The position numbers were made by a program, and so were the translations under genes. Shown here in pieces: positions 8,412 through 17,063 of a stretch of 64,000 nucleotides of DNA. Source of the stretch: Gammaproteobacteria bacterium (GTDB taxonomy: Bacteria > Pseudomonadota > Gammaproteobacteria > Pseudomonadales > Cellvibrionaceae); the NCBI GenBank assembly GCA_004173475.1, contig SEBU01000006.1, positions 248,001 through 312,000 of the forward strand. The letters run 5' to 3'. Every line of letters begins with the position of its first letter. Positions within the stretch are counted from its first letter, which is position 1. Under the pieces are notes generated by a model. It saw only the letters and a program-made list of their open reading frames with translations, ran no database searches and had not been told where the DNA came from.

Positions 8412-8934
8412 TTCACCGCAATGTGCGGAAAGTTACTGGAAGCCGATACTAATTAGCAGCTCTGACAATTGCAGATGCCGGGCTCCTCATAGATGTGCGC
8501 AAATTCGCTGGAAGACAGCATAAGTCGCGCAGTTGATATGTAGGAAAGCTCATGTTTTTAGTTATCACTTCCAGTCCCTAGCGCTCGCAGCGCAATGTAA
8601 ATTTTAGCCGATTTGTAAACTTACAGATCGAGGCAGTGTGAAAGTTTTTTTGTTGTACCAGTGTAGTAACGTTTGTTGTTTGTTTTATCGTAAGTGGTTT
8701 TACCTCCTTGTTTGACCCTGCATAGGCCCTGTCTCGTTATATCTTTTTGCTATGACGATGCGGGGCCCTTTTTTTGCACCCATCACAAATTTTAAAACAA
8801 TTAAATTAATGGCATTTCAAGAAACACCCATGCTTATTATTTAACCTAGACTGTGTTTTCTGTAATCAAACAGCAATTAAAGTCGGTCGTTAACTAACAA
8901 CAAAGCATGACGTCATGCGTCGAAGGAGCTTTCT
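8412..8934. other. 523-base gap without a protein gene
   Basis: It starts with a short hairpin (CCGCA/TGCGG around 8416-8428) after the 8151 gene and contains the plus-strand terminator at 8725-8775. Between about 8640 and 8725 the plus strand is U-rich and carries ACCTCCTT (8702-8709), complementary to a Shine-Dalgarno sequence. A small RNA ending at the terminator is possible, but I cannot place a promoter. Confidence 0.4.
8725..8775 (+). terminator. Long-stem terminator in the gap before the 8935 gene
   Basis: GGCCCTGT (8725-8732) pairs with GCGGGGCC (8760-8767, two G-U pairs), and within the loop CGTTA pairs with TGACG. Seven or more T follow. It would end a transcript from the left on the plus strand. 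Confidence 0.65.
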
Positions 8935-9213
8935 ATGGATTCGTTAATTTTTTCTCAAACAGCTATTTTCCGACTGCAGCAATTAGGCAGCCAGTACTAT
9001 CACCATACCGGTGAGCGTCATAAACTAGCGAGCGAGAGTGGAATTTTAGAGCTACTGCAAACCAGCGCTTTAATCACAGATCGTAAGGTACGCACTGCCT
9101 ATGACGCTTTTGTGAGGGAATTGAACAAACGCCAAGTTGACGCGTTAACGGAAAGGGGCATAAGACTCCGCTTCCCAATACATGTTTCTTCATCAATTCG
9201 TCAGGCAGGTTAA
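8935..9213 (+). CDS. Small protein of unknown function
   Basis: The 92-residue protein has no signal peptide or membrane segment and looks helical (LGSQYYHHTGERHKLA, RKVRTAYDAFVRELNKRQ). I do not recognise the family. AAGGAG lies 7 bases before ATG 8935, which supports translation. Its last 21 bases overlap the 3' end of znuA on the other strand. Nothing in it points to zinc despite the neighbour. Confidence 0.75.
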   Translation: MDSLIFSQTAIFRLQQLGSQYYHHTGERHKLASESGILELLQTSALITDRKVRTAYDAFVRELNKRQVDALTERGIRLRFPIHVSSSIRQAG

Positions 9214-10074
9214 AAAAGCGTCGGACATTCGCTCAAGGAGTTGAGAGTAATTTGAGACATTCTGCGATCCTAAAGCATCGACGACTGCTGTGCGCAATTT
9301 AAACTCTTGCGCCAAATCGCGGGCAGATTGCGTGTCTCCATAGGGCTCCAAAAATATACATTTCGCTTCGTTCGCTAAAATCAGCCGAAGTTGATGTAGA
9401 TGACGTGCGCCCGGCTTTTGTTCAGGCGTGTAGGTTACGTAATCCAACTGCTTCAAATCATAATGGCTAACAAAATGGCCAAAACCCTCGTGATAAACAA
9501 CAAACCCAATACCCGCCAATGGCTTCATGGATGCCTTTAATTTTTCATCCAGCTTTTGAACTTTCTCATCAAATAATCGAAAGTTTTCACGGTAGTAAGT
9601 TGAATTTATAGAATCTATATTCGCCAACTTTTCGGTCAAAGCTCGCGCTACCACAATTGCGTTTCGTGGATCTAACCAAAGATGCGGATCTTGAGCATGA
9701 TCATGGGAATCTTTGTGCGCTCCCACATTGTGGCTCTTAGGCCAGTAAATACCTGCCAAAGCGTAAGCCGTAATTATTTTGTTGGCCTCTAGATTGCCGA
9801 GAGGTTTTTGCAGAAAACTTTCCAACTCAGGACCGACCCAAAGGATTACATCCGCCTGTTTTAAACGGGTGTGGTCAGACGTTTTTAATGGGTAATCATG
9901 ATGAGATGCTGTTAAAGGCAGAAGCGTATCTACATTTGCCGCTGTGCCCGTTATTTCTTGGGCGATCAACGTCAAGGGCTGCAAACTCGAAAGCACCAAC
10001 GGTTTAGCATTACTGCTTATTGAGGCGAATATCAGAACGATTGCCGCCAATTTTGAGAATATCGAAGCTTTCAT
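9193..10074 (-). CDS. znuA: Zinc ABC transporter substrate-binding protein ZnuA
   Basis: This is the periplasmic zinc carrier that delivers Zn2+ to ZnuBC. The 293-residue protein has a signal peptide (about residues 1-23) and the cluster A-I fold signature. Candidate metal ligands are His in ASHHDYPLK, His in YHEGFGHF and Asp in EPYGD. The His-rich loop (HNVGAHKDSHDHAQDPH) is shorter than in E. coli. ATG 10074 is chosen because the signal peptide begins there; an in-frame ATG at 10092 has no ribosome site. It is divergent from zur-znuC-znuB across a Zur-box-like palindrome. Confidence 0.93.
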   Translation of the reverse strand: MKASIFSKLAAIVLIFASISSNAKPLVLSSLQPLTLIAQEITGTAANVDTLLPLTASHHDYPLKTSDHTRLKQADVILWVGPELESFLQKPLGNLEANKIITAYALAGIYWPKSHNVGAHKDSHDHAQDPHLWLDPRNAIVVARALTEKLANIDSINSTYYRENFRLFDEKVQKLDEKLKASMKPLAGIGFVVYHEGFGHFVSHYDLKQLDYVTYTPEQKPGARHLHQLRLILANEAKCIFLEPYGDTQSARDLAQEFKLRTAVVDALGSQNVSNYSQLLERMSDAFLTCLTN

Positions 10075-10132
10075 ACACCTAATCGCTCGCATTAATTAAG
10101 CCGGCCTGCAGCTTAAGGCTGTTAGCCAAAAG

Positions 10133-10145
10133 GTTATAGTGTAAC
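10133..10145. promoter_or_regulatory. Zur box candidate between znuA and zur
   Basis: GTTATAGTGTAAC is a GTTA-N5-TAAC palindrome lying between the divergent znuA and zur starts. A closely matching site (11 of 13 positions in one orientation) lies at 24670-24682 before the other zinc-type locus. Zur boxes of gammaproteobacteria have this GTTA/TAAC core. Confidence 0.65.
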
Positions 10146-10176
10146 ATATTGGTTTTTATCGCCTGTAGAATTAGCT

Positions 10177-10677
10177 ATGTACACCCCTGCAAAAGCTTGT
10201 AGCCACCACAACCACGGTCATTGCATCAGCGACGCTATAGTTGCTGCCCGGCAATTATGCGATGAACGTGGTGTTCGCTTGACCAGCTTGAGAGAGCAGG
10301 TACTCGAGTTGGTGTGGCAAAGCCATCAACCCTTGGGCGCATACACTTTGATGGACATGTTGGGCAAGGCATCCACCCGTCAAATTGCACCACCCACGGT
10401 TTATCGCGCGCTGGATTTCCTGTTAGAAGAAGGATTAATTCATCGCATCAACAGCCTGAACGCTTTTATAGGTTGCCCCTCGCCAAGCCAAAAACATCAA
10501 AGCCATTTCCTTATTTGCCAAGATTGTAAAGTCGCAGTTGAGTTGGATAACGCGCAATTGAACCAGCATCTTAATGATGTAGCCGCTGAATCCGGCTTTA
10601 GCGTTACAAGCCATAGCCTGGAAATCAGTGGATTATGTCCGGCTTGCCAGACTGACGGAAACAAGGATCTGCTATGA
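10177..10677 (+). CDS. zur: Zinc uptake regulator Zur (Fur family)
   Basis: This is a zinc-sensing repressor of 166 residues. The N-terminal winged helix includes the TVYRALDFL recognition region. The C-terminal half carries the structural zinc cysteines, CQDC and CPAC, and the dimerisation strands. The N-terminal tail is His/Cys-rich (CSHHNHGHC), as in other Zur proteins. It overlaps znuC by four bases (ATGA), so the two are translationally coupled. It is first in a zur-znuC-znuB operon, as in Pseudomonas, and probably represses itself and znuA through the box at 10133-10145. Confidence 0.93.
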   Translation: MYTPAKACSHHNHGHCISDAIVAARQLCDERGVRLTSLREQVLELVWQSHQPLGAYTLMDMLGKASTRQIAPPTVYRALDFLLEEGLIHRINSLNAFIGCPSPSQKHQSHFLICQDCKVAVELDNAQLNQHLNDVAAESGFSVTSHSLEISGLCPACQTDGNKDLL

Positions 10678-11495
10678 CAGCCCTCATTCGCGCGACTGGC
10701 GTAGGTGTAATTCGTAACGGTCGTTATCTGCTGAAAAATGTCGATCTACATATAGATGCAGGAAAGATTCTTACGCTGATTGGGCCCAACGGCGCAGGTA
10801 AAACGACCTTGGTTCGTAGTATGCTCGGTCTTATCAAAACAGATGAAGGCACAATTGAGCGGTCACCAAATCTGCGTATTGGCTACATGCCTCAAAAACT
10901 ACATCTGGACGCTAGTTTGCCGCTCAGCGTGGAGCGCTTTCTATTATTAGGTGGCAAACCGCAAGTAGACTTTACCGAAATCCAACAACTTACTGGCATC
11001 CGGCAATTGGGTAAGACGCCCATGCAATTATTATCGGGCGGCGAAACCCAACGTGTTCTTTTGGCCCGCGCGCTACTGCGCGATCCACAATTATTGGTGC
11101 TCGACGAACCGGTTCAAGGGGTTGATGTAAGCGGTCAGTCTGCACTTTATGCATTGATAAATGAGATCCGAAAATCGCGCAACTGCGGCGTGCTACTCGT
11201 ATCCCATGACCTTCACCTTGTGATGGCAACGACGGATACGGTTGTATGCCTTAATCAGCATGTCTGCTGTCATGGCCACCCGGATAAGGTCACCAACGAC
11301 CCGGCATATTTGGCCTTGTTTGGCGAAGGCCTGGTAGAAAACTACGGGCAGAAGCGAGAAGCCAAATCCCAAGTTGCCCTCTATCACCATCACCATGACC
11401 ACCAACACGACGCCCATGGCAACGTGATTGAAGGCGCCCCAAGCTTCAATAAAAAGGGCTGTTCAGATTCTTGCGAGCACAATCACCATGCCTGA
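10674..11495 (+). CDS. znuC: Zinc ABC transporter ATPase ZnuC
   Basis: This ATPase powers zinc import. Its 273 residues show Walker A GPNGAGKTT near residue 38, the signature LSGGETQRV near 121 and Walker B LLVLDEP near 141. The C terminus carries a His-rich tail (LYHHHHDHQHDAHG, CEHNHHA) that could bind zinc at the cytoplasmic face. It overlaps zur by 4 bases and znuB by 8 bases, so the three genes form one transcription and translation unit. Confidence 0.95.
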   Translation: MTALIRATGVGVIRNGRYLLKNVDLHIDAGKILTLIGPNGAGKTTLVRSMLGLIKTDEGTIERSPNLRIGYMPQKLHLDASLPLSVERFLLLGGKPQVDFTEIQQLTGIRQLGKTPMQLLSGGETQRVLLARALLRDPQLLVLDEPVQGVDVSGQSALYALINEIRKSRNCGVLLVSHDLHLVMATTDTVVCLNQHVCCHGHPDKVTNDPAYLALFGEGLVENYGQKREAKSQVALYHHHHDHQHDAHGNVIEGAPSFNKKGCSDSCEHNHHA

Positions 11496-12273
11496 TTTTT
11501 TATTGACCGCCCTTTTAGCCGGAGTTGCGGTGGCCTTAGTAGCGGGCCCCTTAGGATCATTCGCTGTGTGGCGACGCATGGCTTACTTTGGCGATACGCT
11601 CGCACATTCAGCGCTTTTGGGTATCACATTTGGGTTGCTCATCGGCATCAACCTCAATTTGGCGGTAGCAATCGGGTGTTTACTGCTGGCACTCATATTA
11701 GTCGCCATGCAGAACAATAGATTTTTGGCCACGGACACGTTGTTAGGGATCCTGTCGCATTCGACTTTAGCGCTTGGTCTGATTTGCGTGAGTCTATTCA
11801 GCGACACCCGAATTGACCTACTCGCCTATCTGTTTGGTGATATTTTGTCGGTGAACAAGCTGGATTTAATCACTATCTGGTTAACATCCTGTGTCGTTAT
11901 AGTCGGGTTGATTTGGCTGTGGCGTCCATTACTCGCCATCACCGTCCATGAAGAGTTAGCTCAGGTAGAAGGCATTCCCGTAAATAAAGTTCGAACCGCA
12001 CTCATGCTATTGATGGCGCTAGTTATCGCGATCGCGATGAAAGTTGTCGGTGTTTTATTAATTACCGCACTTTTGATAATCCCGGCAGCATCCAGTCGTC
12101 GCCTCACCCATTCACCCGAAACTATGGCGGTAGTCGCAAGCCTATTGGGCGCTCTTGCGGTTGGGCTAGGCTTATATGCTTCCTATCTTTGGGACAGTCC
12201 GGCCGGACCATCCATCGTTCTAGCCGCCGCCATCTTGTTTGCGCTTACACTCACCAAAAAACAGGCTTTGTGA
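11488..12273 (+). CDS. znuB: Zinc ABC transporter permease ZnuB
   Basis: This is the inner-membrane channel of the zinc importer, 261 residues with about eight hydrophobic segments. The family signature GDTLAHSALLG sits near residue 36. ATG 11488 is chosen rather than an upstream in-frame start because the protein then begins with the usual short N terminus before helix 1. It overlaps the end of znuC by 8 bases. A strong hairpin covers the stop codon. Confidence 0.94.
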   Translation: MPDFLLTALLAGVAVALVAGPLGSFAVWRRMAYFGDTLAHSALLGITFGLLIGINLNLAVAIGCLLLALILVAMQNNRFLATDTLLGILSHSTLALGLICVSLFSDTRIDLLAYLFGDILSVNKLDLITIWLTSCVVIVGLIWLWRPLLAITVHEELAQVEGIPVNKVRTALMLLMALVIAIAMKVVGVLLITALLIIPAASSRRLTHSPETMAVVASLLGALAVGLGLYASYLWDSPAGPSIVLAAAILFALTLTKKQAL

Positions 12274-12293
12274 GATATTGCTCACAAAGCCTG
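12262..12293 (+). terminator. Strong hairpin at the end of znuB
   Basis: A perfect 13-bp stem (12262-12274 with 12281-12293) with a 6-base loop overlaps the znuB stop. No T run follows on the plus strand, so it may protect the mRNA end or cause factor-dependent stopping rather than being a classic intrinsic terminator. Confidence 0.55.
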
Positions 12294-12368
12294 CTGCTTA
12301 TGTCGTCTATTGCTCCCTAAAGAAAGAGAGGATAATGGCTCATTGGAAGGAAGTCTCAGGAGCCGAGA

Positions 12369-12614
12369 ATGACAAAACTTAGTATTGGTAATGTAGAACA
12401 CAATAGCGAAGACGTTGCCCGAAAAGTTGAAAGCGATATTGCGTTTTTAACCGAACGGTTACATTTATTAGAGCAACAAGCAAAGCCTAACCCCGTTATC
12501 TTGCAAACCTACAAAGACATGCTTGAAAGTCGTGAGGCGGTTTTACATTGGCTTCGCCAGGACACAGTGCAACTTCGCGACACATCTCAAAACGTTGAAC
12601 AGCGCAACACATAA
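12369..12614 (+). CDS. Small coiled-coil protein of unknown function
   Basis: This is an 81-residue soluble, charged protein whose middle (about residues 17-66) has the spacing of a helical hairpin or coiled coil (DIAFLTERLHLLEQQ, ILQTYKDMLESREAVLHWL). An AGGAG lies 7-8 bases before ATG 12369, supporting a real gene. I do not recognise the family. It stands alone between znuB and the LpxH-like gene. Confidence 0.75.
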   Translation: MTKLSIGNVEHNSEDVARKVESDIAFLTERLHLLEQQAKPNPVILQTYKDMLESREAVLHWLRQDTVQLRDTSQNVEQRNT

Positions 12615-12769
12615 ATTTTCCATTTTTTGCAATTATGGGTTGTCCAAAAATAAAATAATTTTTGTAGCTGCCATTCCTCCCCAGTAGTCACCAAAACTTC
12701 ACACAAGTGTTTTCTTTTCGTCATGTGGCTTTGCAAAAATAATTGCATACAGCCATATGGAAACGCCTC

Positions 12770-13624
12770 ATGAATGCATCCGCTTCTGTGTTGTCTAGCA
12801 ATTTGCTCAACGAGCTTGGCGAAAATTTTTCAGCGCATTCAGCAACACCGCTCATAAATGCACGCACCATCTGGATTTCTGATATACACCTCGGTTACCG
12901 CGACTGCAAAGTTGAATATCTGTTGGATTTTTTAAATCATATCCATTGCGACACACTTTATCTGGTCGGTGATATCGTCGATCTTTGGGCGCTCAAACGC
13001 CGCTTCTGTTGGCCGCAAAAACATTATCAGGTCATTTTAAAATTCTACGAGCTTGCCGCACGCGGTGTGCGCGTTATTTACGTTCCTGGAAACCACGATG
13101 AACCCGTACGCCACTTCTGCGGACAACATTTTGGACCTATAGAAATTCAACATGAACATGAATACACATCTGCAGACGGAAAACACTTTTTAATTATGCA
13201 CGGCGATGCGATGGATGCGTACATCAACCACAGCTGGCTCACACGTTTTTGTGGCGACATGGGCTACGACTTATTATTATTTATTAATCGCTGGACTAAC
13301 CGTTTCCGAAAATGGATGGGCCGCCCTTACTTTTCGTTATCAGGATTAATTAAAAGTAATATCAAGGGTGCAAAATCCGCAATTAATACTTATCAACAAG
13401 AATGCCTATCGGAAGCAAAGCGCCGCGGCTACGATGGCGTTATCTGCGGCCACATTCATTACCCCGCATTATTTGAACAAGACGGTTTGCGTTACTGCAA
13501 CACCGGTGATTGGATAGAAAATTGCAGCGCGCTTGTCGAAGAATATCAAGGAAAAATGCAAATTTTGCATTACACGGATAAGTTGCGCTGGAAAGGAGAA
13601 GCTAAAGAAGCTGTTGCGGTCTAG
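12770..13624 (+). CDS. LpxH-like metallophosphatase (UDP-2,3-diacylglucosamine diphosphatase family)
   Basis: This 284-residue calcineurin-like phosphoesterase has the full metal-site set: SDIHLG (Asp, His), GDIVD, PGNHDE, HGDAMD and GHIH. The sequence belongs to the COG2908-type UDP-2,3-diacylglucosamine hydrolases, but with the longer layout of the LpxH2-like branch rather than the compact E. coli LpxH, so a lipid A role is likely but not certain. An in-frame TTG exists at 12743; ATG 12770 after GGAA is more credible. It converges with hemW with only 8 bases between the stops. Confidence 0.8.
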   Translation: MNASASVLSSNLLNELGENFSAHSATPLINARTIWISDIHLGYRDCKVEYLLDFLNHIHCDTLYLVGDIVDLWALKRRFCWPQKHYQVILKFYELAARGVRVIYVPGNHDEPVRHFCGQHFGPIEIQHEHEYTSADGKHFLIMHGDAMDAYINHSWLTRFCGDMGYDLLLFINRWTNRFRKWMGRPYFSLSGLIKSNIKGAKSAINTYQQECLSEAKRRGYDGVICGHIHYPALFEQDGLRYCNTGDWIENCSALVEEYQGKMQILHYTDKLRWKGEAKEAVAV

Positions 13625-13632
13625 ATAATAAA

Positions 13633-14820
13633 TTAACTAACCGCATATACCTCAAGCACGCGATTTAAAAAACGTCGCCCAAATTCTGTCGGACGCAAAT
13701 TTCCCTCCTTAATTTCAACTAAACTCTTGCGTTCAAGTTCATCCCATTCAGGTTCAAGTGCAGTTAATTGCAAACCGGTGCGTTCATTCAAATATTTAGC
13801 AGGCGCACCTTCGTTCAGGCGCAAAATATTCATAAGAAACTCAAGCGGTAAAGATTCTGCGGAGAGGATTTCACTTCCACCGCCGAATACATTTTGATGA
13901 CCACCAAGATTTGCGGAAATCTTGTTGCTAGAACCGGCGTCCAAATAGTGTTTCGGTAGACGAGTTTTCCACAGGCGCGTGATGCGCGAAAATTCGGGCT
14001 GGGTAATTTTTCCATGTGCGCCAGCGCCTATTCCTAGATAATCGCCGAATTCCCAGTAATTTATATTATGTCGCGCACGTTTTTTATTTTTTGCGTAGGC
14101 GGAAATCTCGTATTGCTCGTAACCAGCCTGTGCAAGCAGCGCCTGTCCTTCGTCCTGAATATCAGCAAGCGTATCTTCTACAGGCAATATTGGGGGAGCG
14201 GAATAAAATTCAGTATTTTTTTCGATGGTGAGTTGATACCAGGAAACATGTTCCGGTGCCAAACTTATCGCTTGCACTAGATCGGCTTTGGCATCTTCAA
14301 CGGATTGCTGCGGTAATCCGTGCATTAAATCCAAATTAATATTATTAAACCCGGCATTACGCGCAACATCTACTGCGCGCAGCGCCTCATTGCGGCCATG
14401 TACGCGCCCCAAGAGTTTTAATTGTGTGTCATTAAAGCTTTGGATACCTATTGAAAGGCGATTTACTCCGCCCGCGAGAAAACCAGAAAATTTTTTTTGT
14501 TCGAAAGTGCCGGGATTCGCTTCCAGCGTAATTTCAATATCAGATTCAAATCCAACAATGCGCTCAGCATTTTTAATTATCTGCGCGATCGCGTTTTCCG
14601 ATAGCATGCTTGGAGTTCCGCCACCGAAAAAAATGCTAGTAAGCTTTCTACCCTGCGCTAAAGTCGAATCTTGTTCCAAGTCAAACCGGAGCGCGTCTAC
14701 ATATTCACTTTCAGGAATATTATTGTTGGCCTGATGCGAATTGAAATCACAGTAGGGACATTTACGAATACACCAGGGAATATGAATGTAAAGTGATAAT
14801 GGCGGCAGAGAAAGTGACAT
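13633..14820 (-). CDS. hemW: Radical SAM heme chaperone HemW
   Basis: This 395-residue radical SAM protein was formerly called oxygen-independent coproporphyrinogen oxidase. The iron-sulfur motif CIRKCPYC lies at residues 17-24, followed by the SAM-binding GGGTPS. It lacks the extra N-terminal features of true HemN, and its length fits HemW. It is the last gene of a minus-strand group lgt-rdgB-DUF3465-hemW; rdgB next to hemW is a common pairing in gammaproteobacteria. Confidence 0.92.
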   Translation of the reverse strand: MSLSLPPLSLYIHIPWCIRKCPYCDFNSHQANNNIPESEYVDALRFDLEQDSTLAQGRKLTSIFFGGGTPSMLSENAIAQIIKNAERIVGFESDIEITLEANPGTFEQKKFSGFLAGGVNRLSIGIQSFNDTQLKLLGRVHGRNEALRAVDVARNAGFNNINLDLMHGLPQQSVEDAKADLVQAISLAPEHVSWYQLTIEKNTEFYSAPPILPVEDTLADIQDEGQALLAQAGYEQYEISAYAKNKKRARHNINYWEFGDYLGIGAGAHGKITQPEFSRITRLWKTRLPKHYLDAGSSNKISANLGGHQNVFGGGSEILSAESLPLEFLMNILRLNEGAPAKYLNERTGLQLTALEPEWDELERKSLVEIKEGNLRPTEFGRRFLNRVLEVYAVS

Positions 14821-14883
14821 ACTAGGAATTCATAGATTTAGGAGTCGTCACCCTCTTAAAGAAAGGATAACTATAAATAAAAG

Positions 14884-15435
14884 TTATTGGTATTTAGTAC
14901 CATCGTGTTTTAACCAGCCCGACACGTGTCTACCGTCAGGATCGTGATGTGTCCAATGCACTACACCGCCTTTTTCATTCCAAACATATTCCCCAAAAAA
15001 CTCCACCGCATCACCTTGTTTAATATTTTTAACGCGCTTAGCGAGATCAATGTTATGGGCAATTAAAACGCTGATATCTTCATCAGTGCGCACAATAAAT
15101 CGTTGATGTTTACTGCCTTTGCGATCATCGGATAGAACCGTAGTGACTCGTCCCTCATCGTGCACTTGCACGCCCTCGAGGCGTTGAATATATGCACTTG
15201 CGACAAGCGTTTTATCCGTGGCTTTTTTAAAATCGCCAGGGTCGGGTAGTTTTAAAACGTATTTTTTCTTTTCTTCGGTTGATGTGGCGCTCGAAGGTTT
15301 TTCAAGATGTTTGCTTCGTTCCAGGCTGTTATCTAAGAGCGCATCTATTTGATAACGTAGATTGTCTGGTAAAAATCTATAACTGGCCGTAAGCAAAGCT
15401 GCAATCACAATTGTTAACATCAATGTTGTTTTCAT
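14884..15435 (-). CDS. DUF3465 domain protein, membrane-anchored or secreted
   Basis: The 183-residue protein has an N-terminal hydrophobic segment (about residues 4-20) and a charged linker. A C-terminal domain over about 90-183 has the DUF3465 pattern (GRVTTVLSDD, HQRFIVR, IDLAKRVKNIKQGDAVEFFGEYVWNEKGG split by short gaps, VHWTHHDP). The domain is OB-like and its function is unknown. ATG 15435 follows GGGAG; an in-frame GTG at 15441 is too close to that site. It sits between rdgB and hemW, probably in one transcript. Confidence 0.8.
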   Translation of the reverse strand: MKTTLMLTIVIAALLTASYRFLPDNLRYQIDALLDNSLERSKHLEKPSSATSTEEKKKYVLKLPDPGDFKKATDKTLVASAYIQRLEGVQVHDEGRVTTVLSDDRKGSKHQRFIVRTDEDISVLIAHNIDLAKRVKNIKQGDAVEFFGEYVWNEKGGVVHWTHHDPDGRHVSGWLKHDGTKYQ

Positions 15436-15449
15436 CAACACTCCCTAAG

Positions 15450-16046
15450 TTACGCACTAGCTAATTTTTGCAGCAATTCCTGCATAGCTTTGCCGCGATG
15501 GCTTATACGATTTTTTTCTAATTTGTCCAATTCTGCTGATGCACAATTATGCGACGGCACAAAAAATAAAGGATCATAACCAAATCCATTTTGGCCACGC
15601 GGTTCGGGCAAAATAACTCCTTCCCAGGTACCGTGGCATAAAATGGGAGTCGGGTCATCTACGTGACGCATGTAAGCAAGCACAGCGTGATAACGAGCTG
15701 TACGTTGCTCTAAAGCAATATTTTTTAACTCAAATAATAATTTTTGATTATTTTCCTCATCCGATGCATTTTCTCCGGCATAACGCGCGGAATAAACTCC
15801 AGGCCTACCATGAAGCGCATCCACTTCAATGCCAGAATCGTCCGCAATAGCGGGTAAACCGGTTAACTGACATGCGTGGCGCGCTTTAATAATCGCATTT
15901 TCCACAAAGGTTGTGCCGGTCTCTTCAATGTTCGATACATTAAAAACTGATTGCGGAACAATCTCGAACCCACAACCCTGCAACAACTGTTGAAACTCTC
16001 GCAACTTTCCGGCGTTGCCACTGGCAAGAACAATTTTTTTTGTCAT
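15450..16046 (-). CDS. rdgB: dITP/XTP pyrophosphatase RdgB
   Basis: This enzyme removes non-canonical purine triphosphates (dITP, XTP) from the nucleotide pool. The 198 residues carry the Ham1 signature: LASGNAGKLREF at the N terminus, the ADDSGIEVDALHGRPGVYSA-type substrate loop near residue 69, GFGYDPLF and ISHRGKA. Its ATGA overlaps the lgt stop by 4 bases, indicating coupling. Confidence 0.95.
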   Translation of the reverse strand: MTKKIVLASGNAGKLREFQQLLQGCGFEIVPQSVFNVSNIEETGTTFVENAIIKARHACQLTGLPAIADDSGIEVDALHGRPGVYSARYAGENASDEENNQKLLFELKNIALEQRTARYHAVLAYMRHVDDPTPILCHGTWEGVILPEPRGQNGFGYDPLFFVPSHNCASAELDKLEKNRISHRGKAMQELLQKLASA

Positions 16047-16900
16047 TTGTTTTTTCTCGTATTTTTCGAAGCAGGTTTTGGTTCTGCACGATGAGTTTCA
16101 ACACGCGTATTCGCTTGGAATTTATAGGCCCAAAACATAACCCCTGCACCAACCGCAATCATGGGAATACTTAACACCTGTCCTGACGAAATAGTTACAC
16201 CTGCAACGCTGGTCTCCCAATCGGGAACGCGAAAATATTCGGTAAAAAAACGCGCAAAACCGTAAAGCATGCAATAAAGTGCGCCTGTTGCCCACCGTGG
16301 CTTTTGCGTTCGGGCAAACCACCAGACGATAAAAAACAGGAATAGGCCATCAACTATAGTTTGATACAGCGGCGAAGGGTGCACTAAATGATCAACACCA
16401 GGCCACTGCATCGCCCAAGGCAAATCTGCGTTAGCAGCACGCCCCGGTAGTTCATGATTGATAAAGTTGCCGAACCGACCTGCGGCATAACCAAGCGGCA
16501 CCAAGGGCGCTATAAAATCGAAAACATCGCCAATATTTTTTTTGCTTTTTCGCGACCATATCCACATGGCCACCACCACACCCAGGAATCCACCATGAAA
16601 TGACATCCCGCCCAGCCACGTCATCGGAATTTCCATCGGATTCTCGAAATAATATGCCGGACGATAAAATAAGACTTCACCCAAGCGACCGCCAATAACC
16701 ACACCCAGCATCCCATAAAAAATAATGTCGCTGACATGTTCCTTGGTCCAACCTTGCGCCGCTATGTGTGGCTGCTTTATGCGCAAATTACCCAACAAAA
16801 TAAATTGCAAAAACGCAATCCCGTACATGATGCCGTACCAATACACCGGCCAAGAGCCAATATAAAAAGCGACGGGGTCGGGATTTGGATGAACAAGCAT
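16043..16900 (-). CDS. lgt: Prolipoprotein diacylglyceryl transferase Lgt
   Basis: This inner-membrane enzyme attaches diacylglycerol to the lipobox cysteine of prolipoproteins, the first step of lipoprotein maturation. The 285-residue protein has about seven membrane segments, the HGGFLG motif with the essential His near residue 100 and the signature GRFGNFINHELPGR. The C-terminal end is charged (RTRKNK-type). CAGGA lies 7 bases before ATG 16900. Confidence 0.95.
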   Translation of the reverse strand: MLVHPNPDPVAFYIGSWPVYWYGIMYGIAFLQFILLGNLRIKQPHIAAQGWTKEHVSDIIFYGMLGVVIGGRLGEVLFYRPAYYFENPMEIPMTWLGGMSFHGGFLGVVVAMWIWSRKSKKNIGDVFDFIAPLVPLGYAAGRFGNFINHELPGRAANADLPWAMQWPGVDHLVHPSPLYQTIVDGLFLFFIVWWFARTQKPRWATGALYCMLYGFARFFTEYFRVPDWETSVAGVTISSGQVLSIPMIAVGAGVMFWAYKFQANTRVETHRAEPKPASKNTRKNK

Positions 16901-17063
16901 GGAGGAGTCCTGTAGAAAAGTTGTGCGTCGGGGCGAGATGAAGAAAAGCGTCGCTATTCTGCCACAGCTTTACACCTTATCTGCTATCAGCAAACTTGAA
17001 TTGCGCTAGGAAATATAACAGCCAGCCCCTACAATGGGCGCTTTAATCAGACGAAAGCTACAC

